DNA from: Yersinia pekkanenii
GTDB taxonomy: Bacteria; Pseudomonadota; Gammaproteobacteria; Enterobacterales; Enterobacteriaceae
DNA: 46,212 nt
NCBI RefSeq assembly: GCF_001152565.1
Contig: NZ_CQAZ01000037.1
Span: 1 to 46,212 of the forward strand
Direction: 5' to 3'
In this document: positions 27,646 to 37,110 of the stretch, piece after piece
Numbering within the stretch: position 1 is the stretch's first letter
How the letters are laid out: each line of letters begins with the position of its first letter
Notes under the pieces: model-generated
What the model was told of the DNA's origin: nothing
The model's input: only the letters and a program-made list of their open reading frames with translations
The model's database searches: none
Made by a program: the position numbers and the translations under genes

Positions 27646-27811
27646 CAGACTGCTGACAAACCTCGACGATTCGATCTTACGAGGTGAGGACGGGTAGAGA
27701 AGTAAAGCGTCCGCGTCAGGGATGGCGCGGCTCGAGCCTACATGGATGTATTCACGGCGTCTTTACGATCTGCTTGTTGTCACCGCTCCGAGCACTTTGT
27801 CATTAACCTCA
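27646..27811. repeat. Miniature palindromic element, copy 1 (166 bases)
   Basis: This is a non-coding element with ends CAGACTGCTGACAAA and CTTTGTCATTAACCTCA, whose inner parts form an inverted pair (TTTGTCA). It is flanked on both sides by an exact 20-base direct repeat (27626-27645 and 27812-27831). The core contains GTAAAGCGTC and GTCTTTAC arms. Size and palindromic make-up resemble the Yersinia palindromic (YPAL-type) miniature sequences I recall; that identity is not verified. Copy 2 is at 43663-43793. Confidence 0.7.
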
Positions 27812-27831
27812 GGGCACCAAACCGGTGCCCT
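27812..27831. repeat. Second copy of the 20-base terminator stem-loop
   Basis: Identical to 27626-27645. It lies 36 bases after the last coding base of ybhL when read on the minus strand. In the plus direction it is followed by TTCTTC, which may weakly stop transcription from ybhR. It probably arose as a target duplication. Confidence 0.6.
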
Positions 27832-27855
27832 TCTTCAAAATATCAAACCACCTGC

Positions 27856-28566
27856 TTAACGACGGTTGCCGAAAATCCGCAGTAGCATCAAGAACAAGTT
27901 GATGAAATCAAGATACAAGGTCAGTGCGCCCACGATAGAATACTTGCGGAAGCTATCCTTATCATTGGCATCCAACTGCGCGCCCATATTTTTCAGTTTT
28001 TGGGTATCGTAAGCCGTCAAACCGACAAACACCAATACACCGATATAAGTCACAGCCCACATTAACGCCGGGCTTTTCAGCCAGATGTTAACAACAGATG
28101 CCAGTACGATACCGATCAGGCCCATAAACAGCATGCTGCCCATACCACTTAAATCACGCTTGGTGGTGTAGCCGTAGAAACTCATGGCACCAAACATACC
28201 AGCACAAATGATAAAGGTACTGGCAATCGAAGCACCGGTATACATTATCAATATGCTGGAAAGTGTCAGACCGGTTAGGGCCGAATACAGCATGAACAAA
28301 CTGGTTGCCATCGAACCACTTAGACGGTTAACCATGCCCGAAATAACAAACACCAGACCCAACTGAACAATAATCAGCCCAAAGAAGGTGATCTGGCTTG
28401 AGAAGATAAAATTCATTATCGCAGGGGTATTCGCTGCGTACCACGCGACAACCGCCGTTAATAACAGACCACAGGTCATCCAACCGTATACCTGCGCCAT
28501 ATATGCCTGAATGCCCGAGTTGGCACGTTCGACAATTGAACCATTAGAGCGTGGATAGCGATCCAT
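27856..28566 (-). CDS. ybhL: Bax inhibitor-1 family membrane protein YbhL
   Basis: This 236-residue inner-membrane protein of the BI-1/YccA superfamily has seven hydrophobic segments from about residue 26, starting YMAQVYGWMTCGLLLTAVVA. The family text DTQKLKNMG lies near residue 194, and a C-terminal IVGALTLYLDFINLFLMLLR follows. Start at ATG 28566 with AAGG eight bases upstream; an ATG at 28620 lacks a site. It is probably a cation leak or stress protein, as for bacterial BI-1 members; the role of YbhL is not settled. Confidence 0.9.
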   Translation of the reverse strand: MDRYPRSNGSIVERANSGIQAYMAQVYGWMTCGLLLTAVVAWYAANTPAIMNFIFSSQITFFGLIIVQLGLVFVISGMVNRLSGSMATSLFMLYSALTGLTLSSILIMYTGASIASTFIICAGMFGAMSFYGYTTKRDLSGMGSMLFMGLIGIVLASVVNIWLKSPALMWAVTYIGVLVFVGLTAYDTQKLKNMGAQLDANDKDSFRKYSIVGALTLYLDFINLFLMLLRIFGNRR

Positions 28567-28709
28567 GGTGGTTACCTTATGCATATAAATGATGATACAG
28601 GCTATCAGTTGACAGCCCACCGACCTTTTAAGGGTACCACAGAAGCAGCCTAAACAAGGGAGTAAAAATAGGTATTTAGCGTTGATCTTTACACGGGTTT
28701 ACGTACAGT

Positions 28710-29165
28710 TTACCAGCGCTTGGCCGCCGTATGATCACTGTCACGTGATTCAACCCAACGTTCACCCTCAGCAGTGGCTTCTCGCTTCCAGAAGGGGGCG
28801 CGAGTTTTCAGGTAGTCCATAATAAATTCAGCCGCATCGAACGCCATACTACGGTGAGCGCTGGTCACACCGACAAAGACAATTTCATCACCGGGGAATA
28901 ATGGCCCCACCCGATGGATAACCGCGACCCGCTGTAATGGCCAACGGCTGCGCGCTTCGGTAATAATTTCAGCCAATGCCTTTTCTGTCATACCAGGGTA
29001 GTGTTCCAGTGTCAGCACTCTGACACTCGCACCCAGGTTATGGTTACGCACTTTGCCGGTAAAAGTCACCACCGCGCCGTCTTCGTCACACTGTGACAAC
29101 CAGTTATATTCATCGCCGACATTGAATGTTTCAGATCCGACGCGAATGCGAGTATGGTCCATCAT
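28710..29165 (-). CDS. moaE: Molybdopterin synthase catalytic subunit MoaE
   Basis: This 151-residue subunit forms the synthase with MoaD and inserts sulfur into precursor Z to make molybdopterin. Diagnostic text is VVTFTGKVRNHNLGASVRVL, VTSAHRSMAFDAAEFIMDYL and KTRAPFWKREA, the last holding the active-site lysines. The moaD stop overlaps the ATG as TGATG. Two adjacent ATGs (29165, 29162) are possible starts. It is last in moaACDE. Confidence 0.93.
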   Translation of the reverse strand: MMDHTRIRVGSETFNVGDEYNWLSQCDEDGAVVTFTGKVRNHNLGASVRVLTLEHYPGMTEKALAEIITEARSRWPLQRVAVIHRVGPLFPGDEIVFVGVTSAHRSMAFDAAEFIMDYLKTRAPFWKREATAEGERWVESRDSDHTAAKRW

Positions 29166-29410
29166 CAACCCCCGGTGACCGGCGGGAAGAAAGCGACTTC
29201 ATCACCCGCAACCAGTGGATGCTGGGCGTTGACCAGCGATTGATTCACTGCAGTGAGCAATTTGCCTTCTTCAAGGGCCAACTGCCAGCGCTCGCCCCGT
29301 TGACACAGGGATTGGCGCAGAGCCTCTACCGTTGGAAACTCCGCAGCCAATTGTAAGCGGTCAGTCCCCACCAGTTCACGAACCTGAGCAAAAAATAGAA
29401 TCTGAATCAT
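29165..29410 (-). CDS. moaD: Molybdopterin synthase sulfur carrier MoaD
   Basis: This 81-residue ubiquitin-like sulfur carrier ends in the required glycine pair (FFPPVTGG), which is thiocarboxylated before sulfur transfer. It begins [20 protein letters not shown]. The start overlaps the moaC stop as ATGA and the end overlaps moaE. The length matches E. coli MoaD (81). It is intact. Confidence 0.94.
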   Translation of the reverse strand: MIQILFFAQVRELVGTDRLQLAAEFPTVEALRQSLCQRGERWQLALEEGKLLTAVNQSLVNAQHPLVAGDEVAFFPPVTGG

Positions 29411-29886
29411 GGGCTCACCTTAAAATCACCGGATTTCCCGCCACTTTTTGCCAGCAGGCGAATCGGGCCAATTATCATGTCTTTTTGTACCGCTTTGCAC
29501 ATATCGTAAATCGTCAGGGCGGCAACTGAAGCCGCCGTCAGGGCTTCCATTTCCACGCCGGTTTTACCGGTCAGACGACAACAGGACTCAATCCGCACCC
29601 GGTTATGCTCCGGTTGCGCTTGCAGTTGAACTTCCACTTTGGTTAGCAGCAACGGATGGCATAATGGGATTAATTCCCACGTCCGCTTGGCCGCCTGGAT
29701 CCCGGCAATACGGGCGGTGGCAAACACATCGCCTTTGTGATGGCTACCCTCGATAATCATCGTCAGCGTTGCTGCCTGCATTTCAACAAAAGCCTCCGCT
29801 CGTGCTTCACGTACGGTTTCAGCCTTAGCGGAAACATCCACCATGTGGGCTTCCCCTGCAGCATTGATGTGGGTCAGTTGAGTCAT
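29407..29886 (-). CDS. moaC: Cyclic pyranopterin monophosphate synthase MoaC
   Basis: This 159-residue enzyme acts after MoaA to form cyclic pyranopterin monophosphate. Key text is [16 protein letters not shown] and a C-terminal [20 protein letters not shown] followed by [12 protein letters not shown]. The ATG has AAGGGAA upstream. In E. coli moaB lies between moaA and moaC; here the gap is only 75 bases and holds a short AGGGC/GCCCT hairpin. Confidence 0.94.
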   Translation of the reverse strand: MTQLTHINAAGEAHMVDVSAKAETVREARAEAFVEMQAATLTMIIEGSHHKGDVFATARIAGIQAAKRTWELIPLCHPLLLTKVEVQLQAQPEHNRVRIESCCRLTGKTGVEMEALTAASVAALTIYDMCKAVQKDMIIGPIRLLAKSGGKSGDFKVSP

Positions 29887-29961
29887 AAATATTCCCTTCG
29901 TTCTTGACGTTGTAGGGCTGTTAGCTGCCCTCGCTCACCCGAATCACTTACCTATAGGGGA

Positions 29962-30942
29962 TCAACCACCAATAAACGATAAGTTCTGCGTCATGCCGCT
30001 GTTACCCTGGTGCAAAAAATGAGTCTGCTTTTTGGTTTGCAACGCACTCTGGATGCGCACCATTAATTCATCTTGTTGGTCATCACTGCCCAGCAAATCA
30101 CGCAGCGTAATGCCCTGCTCACCAAATAAACATAAATGCAGATTGCCCAGCGCTGAAATGCGCAAGCGGTTACAACTGGCGCAGAAGTCTTTCTCATATG
30201 GCATGATGAGGCCGATCTCCCCCAGATAGTCCGGGTGATAAAATACCTGAGCCGGGCCATCACTGCGCGCGCGCTCTTGCTGTTGCCAACCTTGCTGGAG
30301 TAATTGCTGGCGAATGACTTCACCAGAAACATGGTGTTTGCGGAATAGATTGCCGCCCTCGCCGGTTTCCATTAATTCGATAAACCGCAGTTGAATCGGT
30401 CGGGGCTTTATCCAGTTAAGGAATGCGCTCAGATTACGATCGTTGACATCCCGCATCAGTACCGCATTGATTTTGACTTTCTCAAAACCGGCATCGAAAG
30501 CGGCGTCAATACCTTGCATGACCTGATGGAATTTATCTTGCCCGGTAATGGCATGAAATTGCCGAGGATCCAGGCTATCAACACTCACGTTAATCGCGGT
30601 CAGCCCCGCTTCCCGCCATTGGGCGGCATCACGGGCTAAGCGGTAGCCATTGGTAGTCACCGCTAGGGTTCGAATGGCCGGATTTTGCCGGATGGTGCCA
30701 ATGATATCGGTGAAATCGCGCCGCATAGAGGGTTCGCCGCCGGTGAGACGAATTTTTTCCGTTCCCAACAGAGCAAAGGCGCGGCTGACGCGGCTTATCT
30801 CGTCCAGGCTCAGAAAACTTTTTAATCCGTCGGGGCGATAACCATCCGGCAAGCAATAGGTGCACCGAAAATTACACACATCGGTGATCGATAGTCGCAA
30901 ATAATAAAATTTGCGCGCAAAAGAGTCAGTGAGTTGTACCAT
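29962..30942 (-). CDS. moaA: GTP 3',8-cyclase MoaA (radical SAM)
   Basis: This 326-residue first enzyme of molybdenum cofactor synthesis has the radical-SAM cluster motif CNFRCTYC near residue 24 and a second cluster motif [20 protein letters not shown] near 253-272. It ends with the functional GG (LSFIGG). The ATG at 30942 gives [12 protein letters not shown]; an in-frame ATG at 30987 lies inside the riboswitch 3' part. Control is likely through the Moco riboswitch upstream. Confidence 0.95.
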   Translation of the reverse strand: MVQLTDSFARKFYYLRLSITDVCNFRCTYCLPDGYRPDGLKSFLSLDEISRVSRAFALLGTEKIRLTGGEPSMRRDFTDIIGTIRQNPAIRTLAVTTNGYRLARDAAQWREAGLTAINVSVDSLDPRQFHAITGQDKFHQVMQGIDAAFDAGFEKVKINAVLMRDVNDRNLSAFLNWIKPRPIQLRFIELMETGEGGNLFRKHHVSGEVIRQQLLQQGWQQQERARSDGPAQVFYHPDYLGEIGLIMPYEKDFCASCNRLRISALGNLHLCLFGEQGITLRDLLGSDDQQDELMVRIQSALQTKKQTHFLHQGNSGMTQNLSFIGG

Positions 30943-30959
30943 AACACCTTTCCAAATAC

Positions 30960-31070
30960 GGGAGATGCGGGCATTTCTACCTTGCACCCTGGTGGCTTAA
31001 GGCCACGGCCAGAGCATCATATTGTTCGTAAACGAGACAACTTAGACGCCAAGGCTAGGAGTTTGTGTCC
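30960..31070 (-). ncRNA. Moco riboswitch in the moaA leader
   Basis: The minus-strand leader of moaA holds the conserved text CTCCTAGCC, then CCACCAGGGTGCAAGGTAG and AAATGCCCGCATCTCCC. These match my memory of the Moco RNA motif before E. coli moaA. It ends about 18 bases before the ATG, so it could hide the ribosome site when molybdenum cofactor is bound. A further long stem joins 31084-31099 with 31024-31043. The exact boundaries are approximate. Confidence 0.85.
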
Positions 31071-31419
31071 GGTAACAGTTTACAAGCTGTCTCGCGAACG
31101 ATGGTTTAAAAAACGTTTTTAAAAGTAAGGTGCTTAACAGCAACTGACTAGCTAAAAGCCCCACTTTTCCTAAAGATTCTAACGCTAAAACGACAGGATA
31201 GCCAATCACCCTTTTCCGCTATATATATTTATATGCAACGACTTATGTAATAAAAACCCCTGTTATTTAGCCTAATTTAATCTGTGGCTAATACTTTGTT
31301 TAAAATCACGAAAATCATGGCTTTTATCGCGTTTTCACGGTAAATCCGTTAACTTATGCAGCAATTTCACCATTAGCTACGCTATTAGAGCCAGGCAACA
31401 ATAGTTAGACAGGAAAAAT

Positions 31420-32337
31420 ATGCGAAATCGCACCTTAGCGGATCTCGATCGGGTGGTTGCTTTAGGCGGAGGCCATGGCCTGGGGCGAGTGATGTCAGCG
31501 CTCTCCCCGCTGGGTTCACGCTTAACCGGTATTGTTACCACTACCGATAACGGCGGTTCGACCGGACGTATTCGCCGTTCAGAAGGCGGGATCGCCTGGG
31601 GTGATACCCGTAATTGCCTCAATCAATTGATCACTGAGCCGAGTGTGGCTTCCGCGATGTTTGAATACCGCTTTACCGGTAATGGTGAATTGGCGGGCCA
31701 CAACCTGGGCAATTTAATGCTCAAAGCCTTGGACCATCTCAGTATCCGGCCCATAGAAGCCATCAATCTGGTGCGTAGCTTACTGAAAGTGGATGCCTGG
31801 CTGATTCCTATGTCCGAGCAACCGGTCGATTTGCTGGCTATCGATAGTGAAGGTCACCCGGTTTATGGTGAAGTGAATATTGATCAGTTGGCGCAAATGC
31901 CACAAGAGATGCTGCTCTCCCCCCACGTACCTGCGACACGGGAAGCGGTTGAAGCTATCAGCCAGGCCGATGTCATTTTGATAGGCCCAGGCAGTTTTTT
32001 AACCAGCCTGATGCCATTACTGCTGCTGGATGACTTAACCCAAGCCTTGCGTCGTAGTTCTGCCAGCATGATTTACATTGGTAATCTGGGGCGTGAGGTC
32101 AGTGTGGCCGCCGCCGCGCTATCACTGCAAGAAAAAATGGCGATAATGGAAAGCAAGATTGGCCGCAAAATTATTGATGCAGCAATTGTAAGCCCACAAA
32201 TTGATATCAGCGGCGTAACGGACCGAATTATTGTCCAGCAACCACTGGAAGCCAAAGATATTCCTTACCGCCATGACCGTGAGCTATTACGCCAGGCACT
32301 GGAAGATACCCTGCAACAATTAGGGGGCGCAGGCTGA
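31420..32337 (+). CDS. ybhK: YvcK/YbhK family gluconeogenesis factor
   Basis: This 305-residue cytoplasmic protein of the YvcK/CofD-like fold shows the nucleotide-binding opening [14 protein letters not shown], then [18 protein letters not shown] and the family segment [31 protein letters not shown] is near 185-203. It is probably linked to cell-envelope and carbon metabolism as in Bacillus YvcK; exact activity is unknown. The ATG follows ACAGGAAA. It runs divergently from moa, as in E. coli. Confidence 0.92.
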   Translation: MRNRTLADLDRVVALGGGHGLGRVMSALSPLGSRLTGIVTTTDNGGSTGRIRRSEGGIAWGDTRNCLNQLITEPSVASAMFEYRFTGNGELAGHNLGNLMLKALDHLSIRPIEAINLVRSLLKVDAWLIPMSEQPVDLLAIDSEGHPVYGEVNIDQLAQMPQEMLLSPHVPATREAVEAISQADVILIGPGSFLTSLMPLLLLDDLTQALRRSSASMIYIGNLGREVSVAAAALSLQEKMAIMESKIGRKIIDAAIVSPQIDISGVTDRIIVQQPLEAKDIPYRHDRELLRQALEDTLQQLGGAG

Positions 32338-32348
32338 TCAACGGGGAA

Positions 32349-32597
32349 TTACTCTCGGGATTGTTGTTGCCAAGCCGCATTGTCTTTCATGTGGATATAA
32401 AGCGCCTCTACTTTAGTTCGTGCCCATGGGGTACGGCGTAAAAATTTCAGGCTAGATTTAATGCTGGGATCACTGGTGAAACAGTTGATCTGAATACGGT
32501 ATGCCAGTTCCTCCCAGCCATAGTGCTCTACCAGCTTAGTCAGTAATTGCTCCAGGGTAATACCGTGTAGCGGATCTTTGGATAAGTGGTCGCTCAT
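32349..32597 (-). CDS. VF530 family (DUF2132) DNA-binding protein
   Basis: This 82-residue protein matches the VF530/DUF2132 family in having [40 protein letters not shown] and [12 protein letters not shown]. Members are small helical proteins suggested to bind DNA; no precise function is known. Its stop is 11 bases from the end of ybhK on the other strand. It is full length. Confidence 0.85.
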   Translation of the reverse strand: MSDHLSKDPLHGITLEQLLTKLVEHYGWEELAYRIQINCFTSDPSIKSSLKFLRRTPWARTKVEALYIHMKDNAAWQQQSRE

Positions 32598-32696
32598 TAT
32601 TTGTCTCGCGCTTTATTAGGTGATGACTTTATCAGCCGCACACATTAATCAGGATTGGCTGATGCGACAAGCAGAAATTCCCAATTTGTCACATCC

Positions 32697-32730
32697 ATCA
32701 TCAACGGCCACCAAGTGAGCCGTTGATGAT
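32697..32730 (-). terminator. Stem-loop directly after uvrB
   Basis: ATCATCAACGGC and GCCGTTGATGAT form a perfect 12-base stem with a ten-base loop; the 5' arm touches the uvrB stop codon. The following T-run is absent, so it may be an RNA 3' structure or a factor-dependent stop. Confidence 0.5.
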
Positions 32731-34742
32731 TAAGATATGGCGATAAACTGCTGGCGCAACTTATGGACTTGATCGCGCAATTCTGCTGCCTGCTCAAACT
32801 CCAGATTTTGCGCATGGGTGTACATTTTAGCTTCCAGCTCACGGATTTTCTGATCAAGCGCTTTCGGTGGCAAGAGTAGGTAGTCACTGGTATCCGCCAC
32901 TTTCCCGCCCCGCCCTTTCCCTTTGCCGCGAGTAGAAGGCTTACCCAGTTGTAGAATATCGCCAACTTTCTTATTCAGCCCTTGTGGGATAATGCCACGC
33001 TCTTCGTTGTAAGCTTGCTGTTTGGCGCGACGCCGTTCCGTTTCACCAATGGCCTTTTCCATCGAGGCGGTGATCCGGTCACCATAGAGAATCGCTTTAC
33101 CATTAAGGTTACGCGCCGCACGCCCAATGGTCTGGATCAAGGAACGTTCCGAACGTAAGAAACCTTCTTTATCGGCATCAAGGATGGCGACCAGTGAAAC
33201 CTCTGGCATATCCAAACCTTCGCGCAACAAGTTGATCCCCACCAGTACATCAAACTCACCCAAACGTAAATCGCGAATAATCTCGACCCGTTCCACGGTA
33301 TCAATATCCGAATGCAGGTAACGTACGCGAGCGCCATGCTCTGCGAGATAGTCGGTCAGGTCTTCGGCCATACGTTTGGTTAGCGTGGTCACCAGTACCC
33401 GCTCGTTAATCGCAGCACGGATACGGATCTCTGACAACAGATCATCGACCTGTGTAGCAACCGGCCGTACTTCAATTAATGGATCAAGTAGGCCGGTTGG
33501 CCGCACCACTTGCTCAATGATATCGCCACCTGACTTCTCCAGTTCATATTTACCCGGTGTGGCCGAAACATAGATGGTTTGTGGTGCCAGCGCTTCGAAC
33601 TCTTCAAAGCGCATTGGGCGGTTATCCAATGCTGATGGTAAGCGGAAGCCATATTCCACCAGTGTTTCTTTGCGTGAGCGGTCACCTTTGTACATGCCGC
33701 CGATTTGCGGAATAGTGACGTGGGACTCATCGACGATAAGCAAACCATCAGCCGGTAGATAGTCAAACAGTGTTGGCGGAGCTTCACCCGGCCCACGGCC
33801 CGAAAGGTAGCGCGAGTAGTTTTCAATACCGGAGCAATAACCCAGCTCATTCATCATTTCAAGATCAAACTGGGTCCGCTGCGCAATCCGCTGTTCTTCC
33901 AGCAGTTTGTTATTGGCTAACAGCACCCGACGCCGATCGGCCAGTTCGATTTTAATCTCTTCCATGGCCTGTAAAATACGCTCCCTGGGGGTCACGTAGT
34001 GCGTTTTAGGGTAAACCGTAAAACGTGGAACCTCATGTTGTAACTGACCTGTTAGCGGATCAAATATCGACAGCCGCTCAACCTCTTCATCAAACAATTC
34101 GACCCGCAGCGCCCATTCATCCGATTCTGCCGGGAAGATATCGATGACCTCACCGCGCACCCGGAAGGTACCACGCTGAAACACCTGATCATTGCGGCTG
34201 TACTGTAGTTCCGACAAGCGACGCAAAATAGAGCGCTGATCAATAATCATGCCCTTGGTCAAATGCAGCATCATTTTCAGGTATAAATCGGGGTCACCCA
34301 AGCCATAAATGGCGGAGACCGAGGCAACCACGATCACATCCCGCCGCTCCAACAAGGCTTTGGTGGCCGATAGCCGCATTTGCTCGATATGTTCGTTTAC
34401 CGAAGCGTCTTTTTCGATAAAGGTATCGGAGCTTGGAACATAGGCTTCGGGCTGATAATAGTCATAATAGGAGACAAAATACTCGACCGCGTTATCGGGA
34501 AAGAAATCCTTCATCTCACCATAAAGCTGTGCTGCCAAGGTTTTATTCGGCGCTAACACCATGGTCGGCCGATTCAAATCAGCAATGACATTGGCGACCG
34601 TAAAGGTTTTACCTGACCCCGTTACCCCTAACAGCGTCTGGTGGGCCAGACCATTTTCCAGCCCCTCCTCCAGTTTACGGATGGCTTCAGGTTGATCACC
34701 GGCTGGCTTAAACTCAGAATGTAGTTTGAATGATTTACTCAT
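32730..34742 (-). CDS. uvrB: Excinuclease ABC subunit B
   Basis: This 670-residue UvrB is the DNA-damage helicase of nucleotide excision repair, working with UvrA and UvrC. It has Walker A GVTGSGKT near residue 40 and the beta-hairpin [20 protein letters not shown] near 95. Later motifs are the DESH Walker B, the helicase end QTIGRAARN and the C-terminal UVR domain. The ATG at 34742 ([11 protein letters not shown]) fits the E. coli length (673). A LexA box lies about 83 bases upstream. Confidence 0.97.
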   Translation of the reverse strand: MSKSFKLHSEFKPAGDQPEAIRKLEEGLENGLAHQTLLGVTGSGKTFTVANVIADLNRPTMVLAPNKTLAAQLYGEMKDFFPDNAVEYFVSYYDYYQPEAYVPSSDTFIEKDASVNEHIEQMRLSATKALLERRDVIVVASVSAIYGLGDPDLYLKMMLHLTKGMIIDQRSILRRLSELQYSRNDQVFQRGTFRVRGEVIDIFPAESDEWALRVELFDEEVERLSIFDPLTGQLQHEVPRFTVYPKTHYVTPRERILQAMEEIKIELADRRRVLLANNKLLEEQRIAQRTQFDLEMMNELGYCSGIENYSRYLSGRGPGEAPPTLFDYLPADGLLIVDESHVTIPQIGGMYKGDRSRKETLVEYGFRLPSALDNRPMRFEEFEALAPQTIYVSATPGKYELEKSGGDIIEQVVRPTGLLDPLIEVRPVATQVDDLLSEIRIRAAINERVLVTTLTKRMAEDLTDYLAEHGARVRYLHSDIDTVERVEIIRDLRLGEFDVLVGINLLREGLDMPEVSLVAILDADKEGFLRSERSLIQTIGRAARNLNGKAILYGDRITASMEKAIGETERRRAKQQAYNEERGIIPQGLNKKVGDILQLGKPSTRGKGKGRGGKVADTSDYLLLPPKALDQKIRELEAKMYTHAQNLEFEQAAELRDQVHKLRQQFIAIS

Positions 34743-34824
34743 GAGTTTGTTACCCGTCGGAGAAACACACGCTATCAGGAGGCTAATTATGCAAGCCCCA
34801 TAGAATTTTGCCACCTCTATGATA

Positions 34825-34840
34825 CTGGATATAAAACCAG
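34825..34840. promoter_or_regulatory. LexA (SOS) box of uvrB
   Basis: CTGGATATAAAACCAG has the required CTG-N10-CAG; the minus-strand reading with flanks, AGCTGGTTTTATATCCAGTA, closely recalls the E. coli uvrB box. It is about 83 bases before the uvrB ATG. Confidence 0.85.
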
Positions 34841-34853
34841 CTTCAAGCAGCAA

Positions 34854-35594
34854 AATGGAGGAATTTCTTTAACCAGAGTATTGTTTGCCTCGTTACAGTG
34901 ATAGCTAAAGGACCGTTGCACTGTAAAAGTATTTTTATCCCCAACCATTAACATAAACACATTAGGGATAGATAATTGATTAAAGATTACTCATCAACGA
35001 CAGCTATAATTTTTGAGCGCTTGATTTTAATTAATCTATTGAAAATAAACGAAATTAGTAAAAAGCAGAGAATCCAGACAACCGGAGCCCAAGCCGCGCC
35101 CGCTCTCGCCTGTCATTAGTTTTCTATGGCTAATGCACAAGGTTATCCACAGGAATGGTGGATAACTCATTCAACCCCATAGAGGCTGGGAGCTGGCGAA
35201 AAGCAAAGCTTAGGGATGGAATAGGGACAAATTGGCTTTTTTAGTGTTTTTTTTTTCCTTTTTATTTCGCTGCATATTTCAATTAGAGCTAACCGTTCCT
35301 CTTGCTAACTCCATAATTTTCTCTAATTCACACTGTGGCTCAATCGCTGCTGATCAAGGTGTTTTTTCTGCACCATTACCTGCGTCGTAGCACCGCTTGA
35401 GTGCAAGGTATCTACCGCGTACCCCCCTTTTCTCTGCTACCCCGGTAGTTTTAGTTCACCATTCAACGCTAAAACCATTTACAGCCCATTAACATACGGA
35501 TTTTACGTCTTAGTATGGCCACTTGGCCCGAGAGTTGCTTTATCTCTCTGTGAAACATCCAGATGGACGAGGAATCAGCTGAGGAGAAGCACTG
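34854..35594. other. Long intergenic region between uvrB and the UrtE-like gene
   Basis: About 740 bases without a believable coding frame. It contains an inverted repeat of DnaA-box-like text at 35142-35166 and a T-rich tract at about 35236-35275. I looked for UrtA, UrtB, UrtC or UrtD remains upstream of the UrtE-like gene and recognised none. Confidence 0.55.
35142..35166. repeat. Inverted repeat of DnaA-box-like sequence
   Basis: GTTATCCAC and GTGGATAAC are perfect nine-base inverted arms around aggaatg. The left arm plus the next base includes TTATCCACA (35143-35151), the consensus DnaA box, and the right arm read backwards is TTATCCACC. It could be a DnaA site or simply a hairpin. Confidence 0.45.
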
Positions 35595-36305
35595 ATGCTA
35601 AGTTTAACCGCTGTAAATCAATACTACGGCCAGAATCATATTCTTTGGGATATAAATCTGGAATTGCCCCGCGGCCAATGTACCTGCCTGATTGGCCGCA
35701 ATGGCGTAGGCAAAACCACGTTAATTAATTGCATTATGGGGCACCTACCGATTAAGAGTGGCACCATAATCTGGCAGCCTAACCACCAGCCACCGCAGAA
35801 CCTATTACAGCAACCGGTCGAGGGGCGCACTGCCCTAGGCATAAGCTATGTGCCACAAGGACAACAGATTTTCTCTCAACTCAGTGTTGAAGAGAATATG
35901 CTGATCGCCGTGTTGGCTGGCCGCCATAAATCGCACCTTATTCCAGGCTGGGTTTTTGACTTGTTCCCGCAGTTACATGATAAACGTAACCTGCGGGGCG
36001 GGGAGTTAACCCGCAATCAACAGCAGCAGTTGGCCATTGCCAGAGCACTGGTTGCAGAGCCGGAACTATTGATTCTTGATGAACCGGGAAGAGGTGTTTT
36101 ACCGCTACTGAGTGAGGATATCGGCAATATCCTGCATCAACTCAGCCGAAGCCTTGGCCTGACGGTATTATTGGTTGAGCATCGTTTACCCTTTATTCAA
36201 CATGTTGCCGATCGATTTTATTTAATGGCGAACGGTCGAAATGTGGCTCAAGGGACATTAGAACAGTTGGATGAAAACATGATTATTGAGCATTTAACCC
36301 GTTGA
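35595..36305 (+). CDS. Orphan UrtE-like ABC ATP-binding protein, altered signature
   Basis: This 236-residue ATPase is close in type to UrtE/LivF. It has opening MLSLTAVNQYYGQNHILWDI, Walker A GRNGVGKTT, Q-loop YVPQGQQIFSQLSVEENM and Walker B LLILDEPGRGVLP, with LLVEHRLPF at the switch. The ABC signature, LSGGQQQQ in UrtE, here reads LTRNQQQQ, so both glycines are lost; TEGIQPS is changed to GRGVLPL. A GGAG ribosome site precedes the ATG. No permease or binding-protein genes are next to it, so partners are unknown and transport activity is doubtful. Confidence 0.75.
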   Translation: MLSLTAVNQYYGQNHILWDINLELPRGQCTCLIGRNGVGKTTLINCIMGHLPIKSGTIIWQPNHQPPQNLLQQPVEGRTALGISYVPQGQQIFSQLSVEENMLIAVLAGRHKSHLIPGWVFDLFPQLHDKRNLRGGELTRNQQQQLAIARALVAEPELLILDEPGRGVLPLLSEDIGNILHQLSRSLGLTVLLVEHRLPFIQHVADRFYLMANGRNVAQGTLEQLDENMIIEHLTR

Positions 36306-36387
36306 TATGGCTTAGGCTCGCTCCCCATACCGGCTGGCCGCTTACGCCGCAAAGTACCGGGCTAATAATGTCTATTAGCCCTTTTAA

Positions 36388-37110
36388 TTAGCTTAGCGTT
36401 AGATTTATCTCTGCTGCGCTCAATAAACTCAAATCCAGATAGCTGCCGAGACAGCGGCGTTCGCTCAGCGGATATGCCGTAAGATCGGTAAGATGAGGAA
36501 TCACCCCCAACAACGGCGCGTTGATCATCCGTATTAATGTGGCCCTATATTCAGCTTGTCGCCCGCCCGCCGGTATCACCTCATTAGCCACCCACCCCGC
36601 CAGCGTTAGCCCGGCTTGCCGGATAGCTAAAGCGGTCAGCAATGCGTGATTAATACAGCCTAATTTGATGCCGACCACCATAATTACCGGTAATTGCTCC
36701 TGCCGGACCCAATCCGCGAAAGTCACCCGTGATGACAGTGGGGTAAACCAGCCGCCAGCCCCTTCAATGAGTATCCACTCAGCTAAATGCTCAAGCTGAC
36801 GTAGACCTTGCGACAAAACAGACAGATGAATTTCTCGCCCTACACTTTCGCTGGCGATGTGCGGTGAGGTGGCTTCGAGAAACGTGAGCGGATTCACCTG
36901 TGAATAATCAAGCGCCTCACTGCTGTTTGCCTGTAAGGCCAAAGCATCGCTGTTACGCATTCCGTCAGCCGTCATTTGGCTGCCAGAAGCGACCGGCTTA
37001 TAACCCGCAGTACGATACCCCTCCTGGGCTGCGGCTTGCAATAATGCACAACTGGCGACGGTCTTGCCGACATCGGTGTCAGTGCCGGTGATAAACCAAC
37101 GTTTAATCAC
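36388..37110 (-). CDS. bioD: Dethiobiotin synthetase
   Basis: This 240-residue enzyme closes the ureido ring of dethiobiotin from DAPA, CO2 and ATP. The P-loop is FITGTDTDVGKT near residue 6, with GYKPVASGSQM and EGAGGWFTPLSS following as in BioD. The start is GTG at 37110, inside the last codons of bioC and overlapping its stop by eight bases. It is last in bioBFCD. Confidence 0.93.
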   Translation of the reverse strand: MIKRWFITGTDTDVGKTVASCALLQAAAQEGYRTAGYKPVASGSQMTADGMRNSDALALQANSSEALDYSQVNPLTFLEATSPHIASESVGREIHLSVLSQGLRQLEHLAEWILIEGAGGWFTPLSSRVTFADWVRQEQLPVIMVVGIKLGCINHALLTALAIRQAGLTLAGWVANEVIPAGGRQAEYRATLIRMINAPLLGVIPHLTDLTAYPLSERRCLGSYLDLSLLSAAEINLTLS

